The notes below the pieces were generated by a model. It saw only the letters and a list, made by a program, of their open reading frames with translations, was not told the DNA's origin and did not search any database. A program made the position numbers and the translations under genes. Source: Desulfuromonadales bacterium (lineage in GTDB: Bacteria; Desulfobacterota; Desulfuromonadia; Desulfuromonadales; BM103). From it: DNA of 5,457 nt. This document shows positions 1-5,457 of the stretch, in pieces (the first letter of the stretch is position 1; each line of letters begins with the position of its first letter). The stretch lies in assembly GCA_029859485.1 (NCBI GenBank), contig JAOUDB010000201.1, positions 1 through 5,457 of the forward strand, written 5' to 3'.

Positions 1-1
1 A

Positions 2-1618
2 AAAGTCTTTCTGGTCCTCAGTTTGATGATGAGTGGGTCTGTCCTTTTGGCAGCTCCCTTCTACGACAAATTGGCGCATCTGTTTCAGTTTGCTCATGAA
101 GTCTCGGGTGAGAACTGGTGGCTCCTTACGCTGCTCTCGTTTGTGATAGTTCTCTTCGTCATTGGCCTGCCGACAATCCTCTCTGGTGCATTACTGCCTG
201 CCGCAGTGGCCATCATAGACCCGGGCAAAAAGCATACTGGCCAAGGGGTCGGAATGGTGGTTCTTCACAATACCACAGGCGCTGTTTTGGGAAGTCTTGT
301 CGCTGGCTTTATCATGGTTCCAGCTTTTGGCTTATTGAACAGTTTTAAATATTTGGCGGTCGTTAATCTGATCATGGTGTTCATCCTTGCCTTGCATTTT
401 CGTCAAAAGGGGGGGGCGCGTCGAATGGTTCCGTCTGTCGCTATCGCTGGGATCCTCCTTGTCTTCGTACCAATGTCGTGGGACGCAAAATTGATCAATA
501 GCGGAGTCTACTGTTATGCTTCGAAATACACCAAGATGGGTGGCATGGAGAGGGTCCTCTCCGAGGAAAGAATCCTTGAGGTTATTGAAGGACGCGATTG
601 TACTGTAGCGGTTCATGAAAGCGTAGACGGCGACTTTCGCTTCTTCTCAGTGAACGGCAAAACCGATGGCGGCACAGGGGGGGATATGTCCACCCAGTTT
701 CTGATCGGGCAAATCCCTCTGATGTTGCACCAGGCACCGAAAGATGTACTGGTTATTGGTCTCGGCACAGGACTGACACTGAATGGAATGAGCTCTCACC
801 CGGTGGAAAATATCAATTGCGTTGAAATTTCGCCTGAGGTGGTTAAAGCAGAAAAATACTTCAAAGAGTTCAACGGCAATGCGCTTGCTGAACCGAACGT
901 CAACCTGTTTGTCACTGATGGACGGAATTTATTGTTTACCAATACTAAAAAGTACGATGTCATCGTCTCCGAGCCCTCTAATCCCTGGCAGAGCGGCAAC
1001 AGTAACCTGTTTACCGATGACTTTTATCAGATCGCTGTCGATCGATTAAAAGAAGGAGGGTTGTTCTGTCAATGGATCGGTCTCTATGACATTACTGTCG
1101 ACAACCTGCAGATTGTCAGCCAGACCTTTCTGCATAATTTCCCTCGCGCTCTCGTATTCAAGTCAGGGTCCGATTTGATCCTGATCGGTTCATCGTCCCC
1201 GCTCAAAATCGACTATCAGCGAATGAAAAGTCGTTTCTCCAACAAGAAAATTGCCGAGATTATGGACAGTATAAACCTTCGGTCACCGGGGGACTTGATT
1301 GCCAAACATTATCTTTTCGATGAGGCTACCCTTACGTCGCTCGCCGGCAACGCCATACTTAATACAGACGATCTGCCGACACTTGAATATTCGGCACACC
1401 ACAATATTGGCGATAACACTCTCGGTGCCTTTCAGATGGATAATATGGCGGCTATCAACGAAACCATTCCTTCAAAGACCATGCTTCCTGTGCGCAACCT
1501 TGGTTCCCAAAAGCAGGCTGTAGCACAGGCATTAAGAGAGCTTGGGGCCGGATACGCTATGGTCGGTTCAAATGCCATTGCAAAACATTTCATGGCTAAG
1601 GCTGCGTCAATCGACTAG
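2..1618 (+). CDS. Membrane-anchored spermidine-synthase-like (aminopropyltransferase-fold) protein, 5' end outside window
   Basis: The frame is open from base 2 with no stop, and the first visible residues (KVFLVLSLMMSGSVLLAAPF) read as a membrane helix, so the TTG/ATG codons at 23-31 are probably internal and the true start lies upstream. Numbering from the codon at 2, about five hydrophobic segments lie between residues 1 and 160. A spermidine-synthase-type Rossmann domain follows: VNGKTD near 217, the nucleotide-binding loop GLGTG at 253-257, the ribose-binding acid in VEIS at 274-277, DGR at 306-308, YDVIVSEPSNPW at 318-329 and NTDDLPTLEY at 454-463. These motifs are typical of bacterial proteins fusing a transporter-like membrane region to this domain. 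The aspartates used for catalysis in true spermidine synthases are Glu and Asn here, so the reaction is uncertain. The last 25 residues resemble one TPR unit. The gene ends at TAG, convergent with the aldo/keto reductase. The family is clear; the substrate is unknown. Confidence 0.88.
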   Translation, partial: KVFLVLSLMMSGSVLLAAPFYDKLAHLFQFAHEVSGENWWLLTLLSFVIVLFVIGLPTILSGALLPAAVAIIDPGKKHTGQGVGMVVLHNTTGAVLGSLVAGFIMVPAFGLLNSFKYLAVVNLIMVFILALHFRQKGGARRMVPSVAIAGILLVFVPMSWDAKLINSGVYCYASKYTKMGGMERVLSEERILEVIEGRDCTVAVHESVDGDFRFFSVNGKTDGGTGGDMSTQFLIGQIPLMLHQAPKDVLVIGLGTGLTLNGMSSHPVENINCVEISPEVVKAEKYFKEFNGNALAEPNVNLFVTDGRNLLFTNTKKYDVIVSEPSNPWQSGNSNLFTDDFYQIAVDRLKEGGLFCQWIGLYDITVDNLQIVSQTFLHNFPRALVFKSGSDLILIGSSSPLKIDYQRMKSRFSNKKIAEIMDSINLRSPGDLIAKHYLFDEATLTSLAGNAILNTDDLPTLEYSAHHNIGDNTLGAFQMDNMAAINETIPSKTMLPVRNLGSQKQAVAQALRELGAGYAMVGSNAIAKHFMAKAASID

Positions 1619-1752
1619 CTCAAATAAGCACTTCTTATTCGTCAGAAGAATGTCAGCTCCTGAGGACAATATAAAACTTTCCCGGTGAACCGCATAAAGT
1701 TTACAGAAAATAGAATTTTGACGAACAATAGCCAAGGCTGTTTTTCTTCCGT
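1619..1752. other. Convergent intergenic region
   Basis: This gap separates the 3' ends of the spermidine-synthase-like gene (+) and the aldo/keto reductase (-). It is AT-rich with stops in all frames, and I see no small gene. It holds a weak inverted repeat (CTTCT at 1631-1635, AGAAG at 1644-1648) and a short palindrome followed by a T run near its right end, listed separately. No strong GC-rich terminator stem is visible for either gene. Confidence 0.6.
1730..1745 (+). terminator. Weak intrinsic terminator candidate
   Basis: AGCCAAGGCT (1730-1739) is a perfect 10-base palindrome, followed by G and five T residues. As RNA it can form only a 3-4 bp stem with a tight loop, so it would be a weak terminator for the upstream plus-strand gene. 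It is the only stem-plus-T-run arrangement in this convergent gap. Confidence 0.25.
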
Positions 1753-2700
1753 TTAGCCCCACAGCTCGGTCAGAGTATAAGGCGAACCCTCCATCGTCCA
1801 GAATTCGCCATTGACATAACGGAAGCCCCTCTCCAGCTTTGCTAGATCTGCCATCTCTTGATTGCTGAGCTTAAGGTTTGCTGCATCAAGGTTTTCAGCA
1901 AGACGATCCGGGTTGGTCGATTTAGGTATTACCGAAGTGCCACGTTGAATGGCCCACTTGAGTAGAACTTGTGCCGCCTTGCAGCCATGAGCCTGGGCGA
2001 TATTCACGACAGTCGAATTCTCAAGTAAGCTGGGTTCGTTTGCAGCCTTCATGGCTTCAGGCCGGTCCCCTGAGCCAAGTGGCGAATAAGCCGTCAGGTA
2101 AATATTGTGCTTCTTGCAATAGTTCAGCATCTCCTCCTGTTGCAGGTAGGGATGCAACTCGATCTGGTTAACCTCCGGTCTGATTTTTGCGCTGTTTAGC
2201 TCTTCGATTTTCTTGATGCTGAAGTTGGAGACACCGATGTGCTTGGTCAGTCCATTCTCAACGCAATCTTCCATGCCTGCCCAGGTTTCATTTAATGGCA
2301 TTTCTGCCAGGCTGAAAAAATCATCGGCTTTTCTCGGAAAAATAACTTCTGGCCGTGTGGCCACCGGCCAGTGAATCAGATAAAGGTCGAGATAGTCCAG
2401 GCGCAGATCGGCGAGAGTTTTTTTCAGGGCGATTGAAACCTCTTCTCTTGCGTGAGCATTGTTCCAGAGTTTTGATGTGATCCATAGCTCATCGCGTTTA
2501 ACCAGCCCGGTTTGCATAACCTCTTCAAGTGCTTTGCCGATTTCTGCTTCGTTACCGTATATTGCGGCGCAATCGATATGCCGGTAACCGATCCTGACCG
2601 CTTCCTGAACAGCTTTCCCAACGCCCCCTGGATCTGCTTTCCATGTGCCCAGGCCAAGGATCGGCATCTTATCATTATTGTTGAATGACAGTGATTGCAT
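1753..2700 (-). CDS. Aldo/keto reductase, NADPH-dependent aldehyde/carbonyl reductase
   Basis: The product is a 315-residue cytoplasmic TIM-barrel oxidoreductase expected to reduce aldehydes or ketones to alcohols with NADPH. The full catalytic tetrad is visible: Asp43 and Tyr48 in HIDCAAIYGNE, Lys77 in ITSKLWN and His110 in YLIHWP. Other family signatures are GLGTW (16-20), IGVSNF (155-160), NQIELHP (178-184) and the cofactor segment IPKSTNPDRLAEN (258-270), where Lys260, Ser261 and Arg266 would contact the 2'-phosphate of NADPH. The length is normal for the family and the C-terminus is intact (GSPYTLTELWG). I chose the ATG at 2700 because GAGGAG lies 9 bases upstream (2710-2715) and the family's N-terminal strand begins just after it. 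A longer frame begins at a TTG at 2760, but its 20 extra residues look like leader sequence. The gene is divergent from the lipoyl-transfer gene and convergent with the preceding gene. The physiological substrate cannot be read from the sequence. Confidence 0.95.
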   Translation of the reverse strand: MQSLSFNNNDKMPILGLGTWKADPGGVGKAVQEAVRIGYRHIDCAAIYGNEAEIGKALEEVMQTGLVKRDELWITSKLWNNAHAREEVSIALKKTLADLRLDYLDLYLIHWPVATRPEVIFPRKADDFFSLAEMPLNETWAGMEDCVENGLTKHIGVSNFSIKKIEELNSAKIRPEVNQIELHPYLQQEEMLNYCKKHNIYLTAYSPLGSGDRPEAMKAANEPSLLENSTVVNIAQAHGCKAAQVLLKWAIQRGTSVIPKSTNPDRLAENLDAANLKLSNQEMADLAKLERGFRYVNGEFWTMEGSPYTLTELWG

Positions 2701-2709
2701 GGTCGGAAA

Positions 2710-2715
2710 CTCCTC
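2710..2715 (-). promoter_or_regulatory. Ribosome binding site that sets the aldo/keto reductase start
   Basis: GAGGAG on the minus strand lies 9 bases before the ATG at 2700. It is a strong Shine-Dalgarno match and decides against the upstream TTG at 2760. Confidence 0.8.
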
Positions 2716-2834
2716 TCGTCTGAGTTGCTTAAGATGGGTTTTTTGTGTCTGTGAGGACAACTGTATCAGGATTTCCTGTGCGTGCCAGAGGCATCCACTT
2801 TGTTCTGTCTCTCTTTCGCTGACGTGACACTTGA

Positions 2835-2864
2835 TTGTCTGAACAGATGAAAAGTGAGTATACT
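2835..2864 (+). promoter_or_regulatory. Sigma70-type promoter candidate for the lipoyl-transfer gene
   Basis: TTGTCT (2835-2840, 4 of 6 to consensus) is separated by 18 bases from TATACT (2859-2864, 5 of 6 to consensus). Transcription would start near 2871, leaving a leader of about 30 bases before the ATG at 2902. The -10 overlaps the palindrome AGTATACT (2857-2864). An imperfect inverted repeat, GTCTGAACAG (2837-2846) and CTGTCAGAC (2863-2871), flanks it and could be an operator. Confidence 0.55.
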
Positions 2865-2887
2865 GTCAGACGCATCCAATCAAAACT

Positions 2888-2891
2888 AAGG
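2888..2891 (+). promoter_or_regulatory. Ribosome binding site of the lipoyl-transfer gene
   Basis: AAGG (within TAAGG) lies 10 bases before the ATG at 2902. It is a short match at slightly long spacing, but it is the best site in front of the chosen start. Confidence 0.45.
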
Positions 2892-2901
2892 TCTTGCCCT
2901 G

Positions 2902-3672
2902 ATGAGTCCCTTTAACCTTTACAATAATTTTCCTCTTCTGCGCTTTGATCAACCCTGGTCATTAGAAAAGTTTGCCGGCAAAGGTGAGCTTGACAAGCAA
3001 GTGACCTTTGACGAACTCTTGCTGGAGAAGGTTGGTCGTGGCGAAATTGGGCCTTGTCTTTATATCAACAGCACTCCCCGTTGCCTGGTCGCGACAGTCA
3101 GGGAATCTCGTATGTCCAACTTTGAAGCAGCACAACAGGTTTTAGCTGCTCAAGGGTGGCCGGTCATCGTGCGTTGTACCGGTGGATCCTGTGTGCCGCA
3201 GGGCCCCGGTGTTATCAACCTTGCCGTGATTCATCCCAAGGTTAAAGGCTGGCATCTCGAAGATGGCTATCAGCTGCTCTGTGCTATCCTGCGAGAGTTT
3301 CTCGCAGGATATGGCCTCGATGCAGCCACCGGTGAAGCCCCGGGTTCATTTTGTGACGGCAACTACAATTTACGAGTCGCCGGTCAGAAACTGGTGGGGA
3401 CGGCTCAGCGCTGGGCTGGCGGTAGCCGGGAGAGTGCCGCGGTGCTTGCTCATGCCTGCCTGCTGGTCGACATGGACCTGGTGGAAGCGACGGGAAAAAT
3501 CAACTCCCTTTATAGACTCTGCGATAATCCGCAACAGTTCCTACCGCAAGCGTGTACAACCCTGCGCGATTGTTTGGGGGCCATGACAACGCAAACGACA
3601 AAGGCCTTTGTGGGGGAAGTTGAGCAACGCCTGCTGTTGATGGTCAAAGAATTCTTTAACATCTCAAGTTAA
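2902..3672 (+). CDS. Lipoate/octanoate protein transferase or ligase family protein (BPL/LPL fold)
   Basis: The 256-residue protein has the biotin/lipoate protein ligase fold, whose members attach lipoate or octanoate to lysines on 2-oxoacid dehydrogenase E2 or glycine-cleavage H proteins in the cytoplasm. Visible signatures are VRCTGGSCVPQGPGVINLAV (90-109), a variant of the usual RRxTGGGAVxH loop, then FCDGNYNLRVAGQKLVGTAQRW (150-171) with the family's universal lysine at Lys163 in GQKLVGTAQ. HACLLVDMDL (184-193) matches the HGxxLxDxDL region. Cys151 sits shortly before the lysine motif, in the region where LipM-type octanoyltransferases carry their acyl-accepting cysteine. The length suits a single-domain LipM/LipL-like enzyme or the catalytic half of a split ligase; the C-terminal accessory domain of a full LplA is absent. 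I therefore give no gene symbol. The start is the first ATG of the frame, preceded by AAGG. The gene likely has its own promoter and is not closely coupled to the transporter downstream. Confidence 0.85.
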   Translation: MSPFNLYNNFPLLRFDQPWSLEKFAGKGELDKQVTFDELLLEKVGRGEIGPCLYINSTPRCLVATVRESRMSNFEAAQQVLAAQGWPVIVRCTGGSCVPQGPGVINLAVIHPKVKGWHLEDGYQLLCAILREFLAGYGLDAATGEAPGSFCDGNYNLRVAGQKLVGTAQRWAGGSRESAAVLAHACLLVDMDLVEATGKINSLYRLCDNPQQFLPQACTTLRDCLGAMTTQTTKAFVGEVEQRLLLMVKEFFNISS

Positions 3673-3717
3673 CCGGTCTCTCTTTAATTCCATAGGTCTT
3701 CTTCGCCTCCCTTGCCT

Positions 3718-3732
3718 CGATACAACATATCG
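3718..3732. repeat. Short inverted repeat CGATA-N5-TATCG
   Basis: Perfect 5-base arms are separated by CAACA, about 46 bases after the lipoyl-transfer stop codon and about 60 bases upstream of the SulP -35. No T run follows, so it is not an obvious terminator. It could be a regulator binding site, or chance. Confidence 0.35.
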
Positions 3733-3793
3733 TCTCAACAAAATACCATATACCGCATAAGATAAAGATTTACAGGCATGGTTTATTATTAGC

Positions 3794-3822
3794 TTGCCAT
3801 CAGCTTGTGAGACGACTATAGT
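3794..3822 (+). promoter_or_regulatory. Sigma70-type promoter for the SulP transporter gene
   Basis: TTGCCA (3794-3799, 5 of 6 to TTGACA) is followed after exactly 17 bases by TATAGT (3817-3822, 5 of 6 to TATAAT). This is the best promoter match in the window. Transcription would begin near 3829-3830, giving a leader of about 45 bases that contains the AAGGA ribosome binding site. The -10 sits at the centre of the palindrome CGACTATAGTCG. Confidence 0.7.
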
Positions 3823-3833
3823 CGGCGTCTTTT
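3810..3833 (+). repeat. Palindrome over the SulP -10 element; alternative terminator hairpin
   Basis: CGACTATAGTCG (3813-3824) is a perfect 12-base palindrome. In a wider frame, AGACG (3810-3814) can pair with CGTCT (3826-3830), and T residues continue to 3833, so transcripts from the lipoyl-transfer gene could form a modest terminator here. The same DNA carries the -10 TATAGT, which makes a repressor or activator operator equally plausible. The promoter reading is stronger because the -35 match and spacing are so good. Confidence 0.5.
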
Positions 3834-3863
3834 GCCCGCTTTCCCGTTCGGATCAAACCCTTT

Positions 3864-3868
3864 AAGGA
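3864..3868 (+). promoter_or_regulatory. Ribosome binding site that sets the SulP start
   Basis: AAGGA lies 6 bases before the ATG at 3875. A TTG at 3872 directly precedes this ATG in frame, but it would have too short a spacing to the site, so the ATG is preferred. Confidence 0.75.
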
Positions 3869-3874
3869 AAATTG

Positions 3875-5404
3875 ATGTTCGAGTTTCTCGTTAGAAAAAG
3901 TACGTCCTGCAAAGATGACCTCCTTTCCGGATTGACCGTTGCCTTGGCCTTGGTTCCAGAAGCTGTTGCATTCTCCTTTGTTGCCGGTGTCGACCCTCTG
4001 GTCGGACTTTATGCCGCATTTATGGTCGGCCTGATCACCGCTGCCATCGGTGGTCGTCCAGGGATGATCTCTGGCGCAACGGGGGCGCTGGCCGTAGTGA
4101 TGGTCGATCTGGTCGCAGAGCATGGCATTGAATATCTCTTTGCCACGGTGGTGCTGATGGGGATTATTCAAGTTGGCGCCGGAGTCTTGCGTCTCGGTAA
4201 ATTTATTCGTTTGATTCCCCACCCGGTCATGCTCGGTTTCGTCAATGGCCTGGCGATTATCATCTTTCTCGCTCAACTCAACCAGTTCAAAATTGCCGAT
4301 GCCGGCGGCGTCATGCAGTGGATGTCTGGTTCTTCACTCTACCTGATGCTCGGCTTGGTGCTGTTAACAATGGCCGTGATTTATTTCCTGCCTAAGTTGA
4401 CCATGGCTTTCCCCTCAGCACTGGCGGCAATCCTGGTGGTGACTGCACTGGTCCATGGTCTCAATCTTGACACCAAAACTGTTGGCGATCTTGCCTCGGT
4501 GGCCGGTGGTTTACCCTCCTTTCATATTCCGATGGTGTCTCCCGGTTGGGACAGCTTCATGATTATCCTTCCCTACGCTGTAATCCTTGCCGCAATCGGC
4601 TTGATCGAATCACTGATGACCCTCACACTGATTGATGAGGTGACCGAGACACGTGGCCGTGGAAATAAAGAGTGTATCGGACAGGGCGTGGCCAACATGG
4701 TTACCGGCTTCTTCGGCGGCATGGGCGGCTGTGCAATGATCGGCCAGAGCATCATCAATATCAACTCAGGTGGTCGTGGCCGTCTCTCTGGCATTACTGC
4801 CGCACTTTCTCTCCTCTGCTTCATCGTCTTCGCTTCGAGTCTGATCGAGATGATTCCCGTGGCCGCGCTGATCGGCGTCATGTTTATGGTGGTGGTTGGT
4901 ACCTTCGCCTGGTCGAGTCTGCGTATTCTGCACAAGATTCCCCTCAGCGACGCTCTTGTCTTGGTGCTGGTTTCGGCCGTGACTGTCTTTACCGATCTGG
5001 CGATAGCGGTCGCAGTTGGTGTGATCGTTTCGGCGTTGGTGTTCGCCTGGCAGAACGCCCGGCGTATCTACTCGGAGATTTCCACCGACGAAGTGGGCAC
5101 GAAAACCTACCGGCTCAACGGTCCGCTCTTCTTCGGTTCGGTTCGTTCCTTTCACGACCAGTTCACACCGAATAAAGATCCCGATGAAGTTGTTATTGAT
5201 TTCCGTGGTTCGCGGGTCTGTGATCACTCAGGGCTGGAGGCTGTGAGCAGCCTCACGGAACGATACCTGAGCCAGGGTAAGAAACTTCGTCTCAAACACC
5301 TCAGCGCCGAGTGTCGCTCGTTGCTGGAAAATGCCGGTAGCATGATTGAAGTGAACGTGATCGAAGATCCGCGCTACCGTGTGGCTGTAGATGAGTTAGC
5401 GTAA
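3875..5404 (+). CDS. SulP family inorganic anion transporter with C-terminal STAS domain
   Basis: The 509-residue inner-membrane protein belongs to the SLC26/SulP family, which carries sulfate, bicarbonate or other anions by secondary transport. The N-terminal region reads [20 protein letters not shown] (14-33) and then GLYAAF (44-49), corresponding to the family's first helices that form the anion site. [14 protein letters not shown] (59-72) follows, and around ten or more hydrophobic segments continue to about residue 395. A conserved cytoplasmic-side stretch ([11 protein letters not shown], then [15 protein letters not shown]) spans 253-292. The C-terminal STAS domain (about 410-509) includes [15 protein letters not shown], with Ser452 at the position often phosphorylated in STAS proteins. 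Many SulP proteins are longer, but this compact form with PEAVAF and CDHSG looks complete. The ATG at 3875 has a good ribosome binding site and its own promoter. Substrate is not decidable: no carbonic anhydrase or sulfate-assimilation gene is nearby. Confidence 0.93.
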   Translation: MFEFLVRKSTSCKDDLLSGLTVALALVPEAVAFSFVAGVDPLVGLYAAFMVGLITAAIGGRPGMISGATGALAVVMVDLVAEHGIEYLFATVVLMGIIQVGAGVLRLGKFIRLIPHPVMLGFVNGLAIIIFLAQLNQFKIADAGGVMQWMSGSSLYLMLGLVLLTMAVIYFLPKLTMAFPSALAAILVVTALVHGLNLDTKTVGDLASVAGGLPSFHIPMVSPGWDSFMIILPYAVILAAIGLIESLMTLTLIDEVTETRGRGNKECIGQGVANMVTGFFGGMGGCAMIGQSIININSGGRGRLSGITAALSLLCFIVFASSLIEMIPVAALIGVMFMVVVGTFAWSSLRILHKIPLSDALVLVLVSAVTVFTDLAIAVAVGVIVSALVFAWQNARRIYSEISTDEVGTKTYRLNGPLFFGSVRSFHDQFTPNKDPDEVVIDFRGSRVCDHSGLEAVSSLTERYLSQGKKLRLKHLSAECRSLLENAGSMIEVNVIEDPRYRVAVDELA

Positions 5405-5439
5405 GCTACAAAGCTGTTCCATGATCAACACACAAAAAC

Positions 5440-5457
5440 AAAGGGCAGCCAATTGGC
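5440..5457. terminator. Left half of a probable bidirectional intrinsic terminator, cut by the window end
   Basis: About 35 bases after the SulP stop codon the sequence runs from an A-rich stretch into AAAGGGCAGCC (5440-5450), then AATT, then GGC, where the window ends. GCCAATTGGC (5448-5457) is already a perfect palindrome. The pattern looks like the 5' arm and loop of a GC-rich hairpin with an A-rich base. If the next bases complete the arm, it would terminate the SulP transcript and perhaps also a convergent gene. Only three stem pairs are actually visible. Confidence 0.4.

Larger units (their letters stand above)
2701..2901. other. Divergent intergenic region with promoters for both flanking genes
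   Basis: About 200 bases separate the divergent aldo/keto reductase (-) and lipoyl-transfer (+) genes, so both promoters should lie here. A reasonable plus-strand promoter is visible at 2835-2864. For the minus strand I see only a weak candidate: TTGTCC (complement of 2755-2760) with CATCTT (complement of 2731-2736) at an 18-base spacing. Small inverted repeats occur near 2746-2759 (TGTC/GACA) and around the plus-strand -10. I see no credible small gene. Confidence 0.6.
3673..3874. other. Intergenic region between lipoyl-transfer and SulP genes
   Basis: This is a 202-base AT-rich gap between two plus-strand genes. It contains an inverted repeat CGATA-CAACA-TATCG (3718-3732) with no T run after it, a direct repeat of ATACC (3743-3747 and 3750-3754), two copies of AGCTTG (3791-3796 and 3802-3807), and a good promoter with a palindromic -10 region just before the SulP gene. 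There is no small gene with a plausible start. The length and the promoter argue against an operon joining the two genes. Confidence 0.6.

Noticed and set aside
1631..1648. CTTCT/AGAAG hairpin after the first gene as a terminator
   Set aside because: It has a five-pair AT-rich stem with an eight-base loop and no T run afterwards, which is too weak to call.
2701..2760. N-terminal extension of the aldo/keto reductase from a TTG at 2760
   Set aside because: The ATG at 2700 has a strong GAGGAG at 9 bases and matches the family's N-terminus; the extension contains that ribosome binding site and looks non-coding.
2771..2787. Sigma54-like TGGCACG on the minus strand upstream of the reductase
   Set aside because: The required GC at the -12 position is missing (the bases there are AA), so only half of the element is present.
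2645..2827. 60-residue plus-strand reading frame over the reductase start
   Set aside because: It is mostly antisense to the reductase, with no ribosome binding site or recognisable protein features.
3800..4276. 158-residue minus-strand reading frame over the SulP start
   Set aside because: It is rich in His, Asp, Gln and Asn, as expected from the antisense of a hydrophobic membrane gene. It covers the SulP promoter and has no family resemblance.
4672..5227. Long overlapping frames on both strands inside the SulP gene
   Set aside because: They are shadows of a well-supported transporter; their compositions are skewed and no domain is recognisable.
5421..5457. Possible start of a further plus-strand gene (ATG at 5421, reading MINTQKQRAANW to the window end)
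   Set aside because: No ribosome binding site precedes it, only 12 codons are visible, and the same bases look like a terminator arm. It cannot be supported without more sequence.
1..5457. A new multi-gene defence, biosynthetic or mobile system
   Set aside because: The four genes are recognisable housekeeping or metabolic families in mixed orientations with separate promoters, and there are no repeats, integrases, toxin-like proteins or attachment sites.

Overview
This is a chromosomal stretch of a Gram-negative-type bacterium with roughly balanced base composition. It carries four sizeable protein genes and short intergenic regions with recognisable regulatory DNA. The protein types fit a proteobacterium: a membrane-anchored spermidine-synthase-like protein, an NADPH aldo/keto reductase, a single-domain lipoyl/octanoyl transferase-like protein and a short SulP anion transporter. 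My best guess is a desulfuromonad/deltaproteobacterial relative or a marine gammaproteobacterium. That is an impression from protein style, not a demonstrated placement. I see no tRNA, rRNA, CRISPR array, insertion sequence or phage signature.

Layout. Bases 2-1618 (+) hold the 3' part of a gene whose start lies outside the window. Its product has several membrane helices followed by a spermidine-synthase-type Rossmann domain. A 134-base convergent gap follows, then an aldo/keto reductase on the minus strand (1753-2700) with a complete catalytic tetrad. A divergent intergenic region (2701-2901) separates it from a plus-strand lipoate/octanoate transfer protein (2902-3672). After a 202-base gap with a good sigma70-type promoter comes a SulP transporter with a C-terminal STAS domain (3875-5404). 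The window ends inside what looks like the left half of a terminator hairpin.

How the genes relate. Nothing indicates a single pathway. Orientation changes, the gaps and separate promoter candidates suggest independent transcription units: an aminopropyltransferase-like membrane enzyme, a carbonyl reductase, cofactor attachment to 2-oxoacid dehydrogenase or glycine-cleavage proteins, and anion uptake. I do not see a new multi-gene system. The points most worth a second look are the changed acidic residues in the spermidine-synthase-like active site, the cysteine/lysine arrangement and single-domain size of the lipoyl protein, and two promoters whose -10 elements lie within palindromes.
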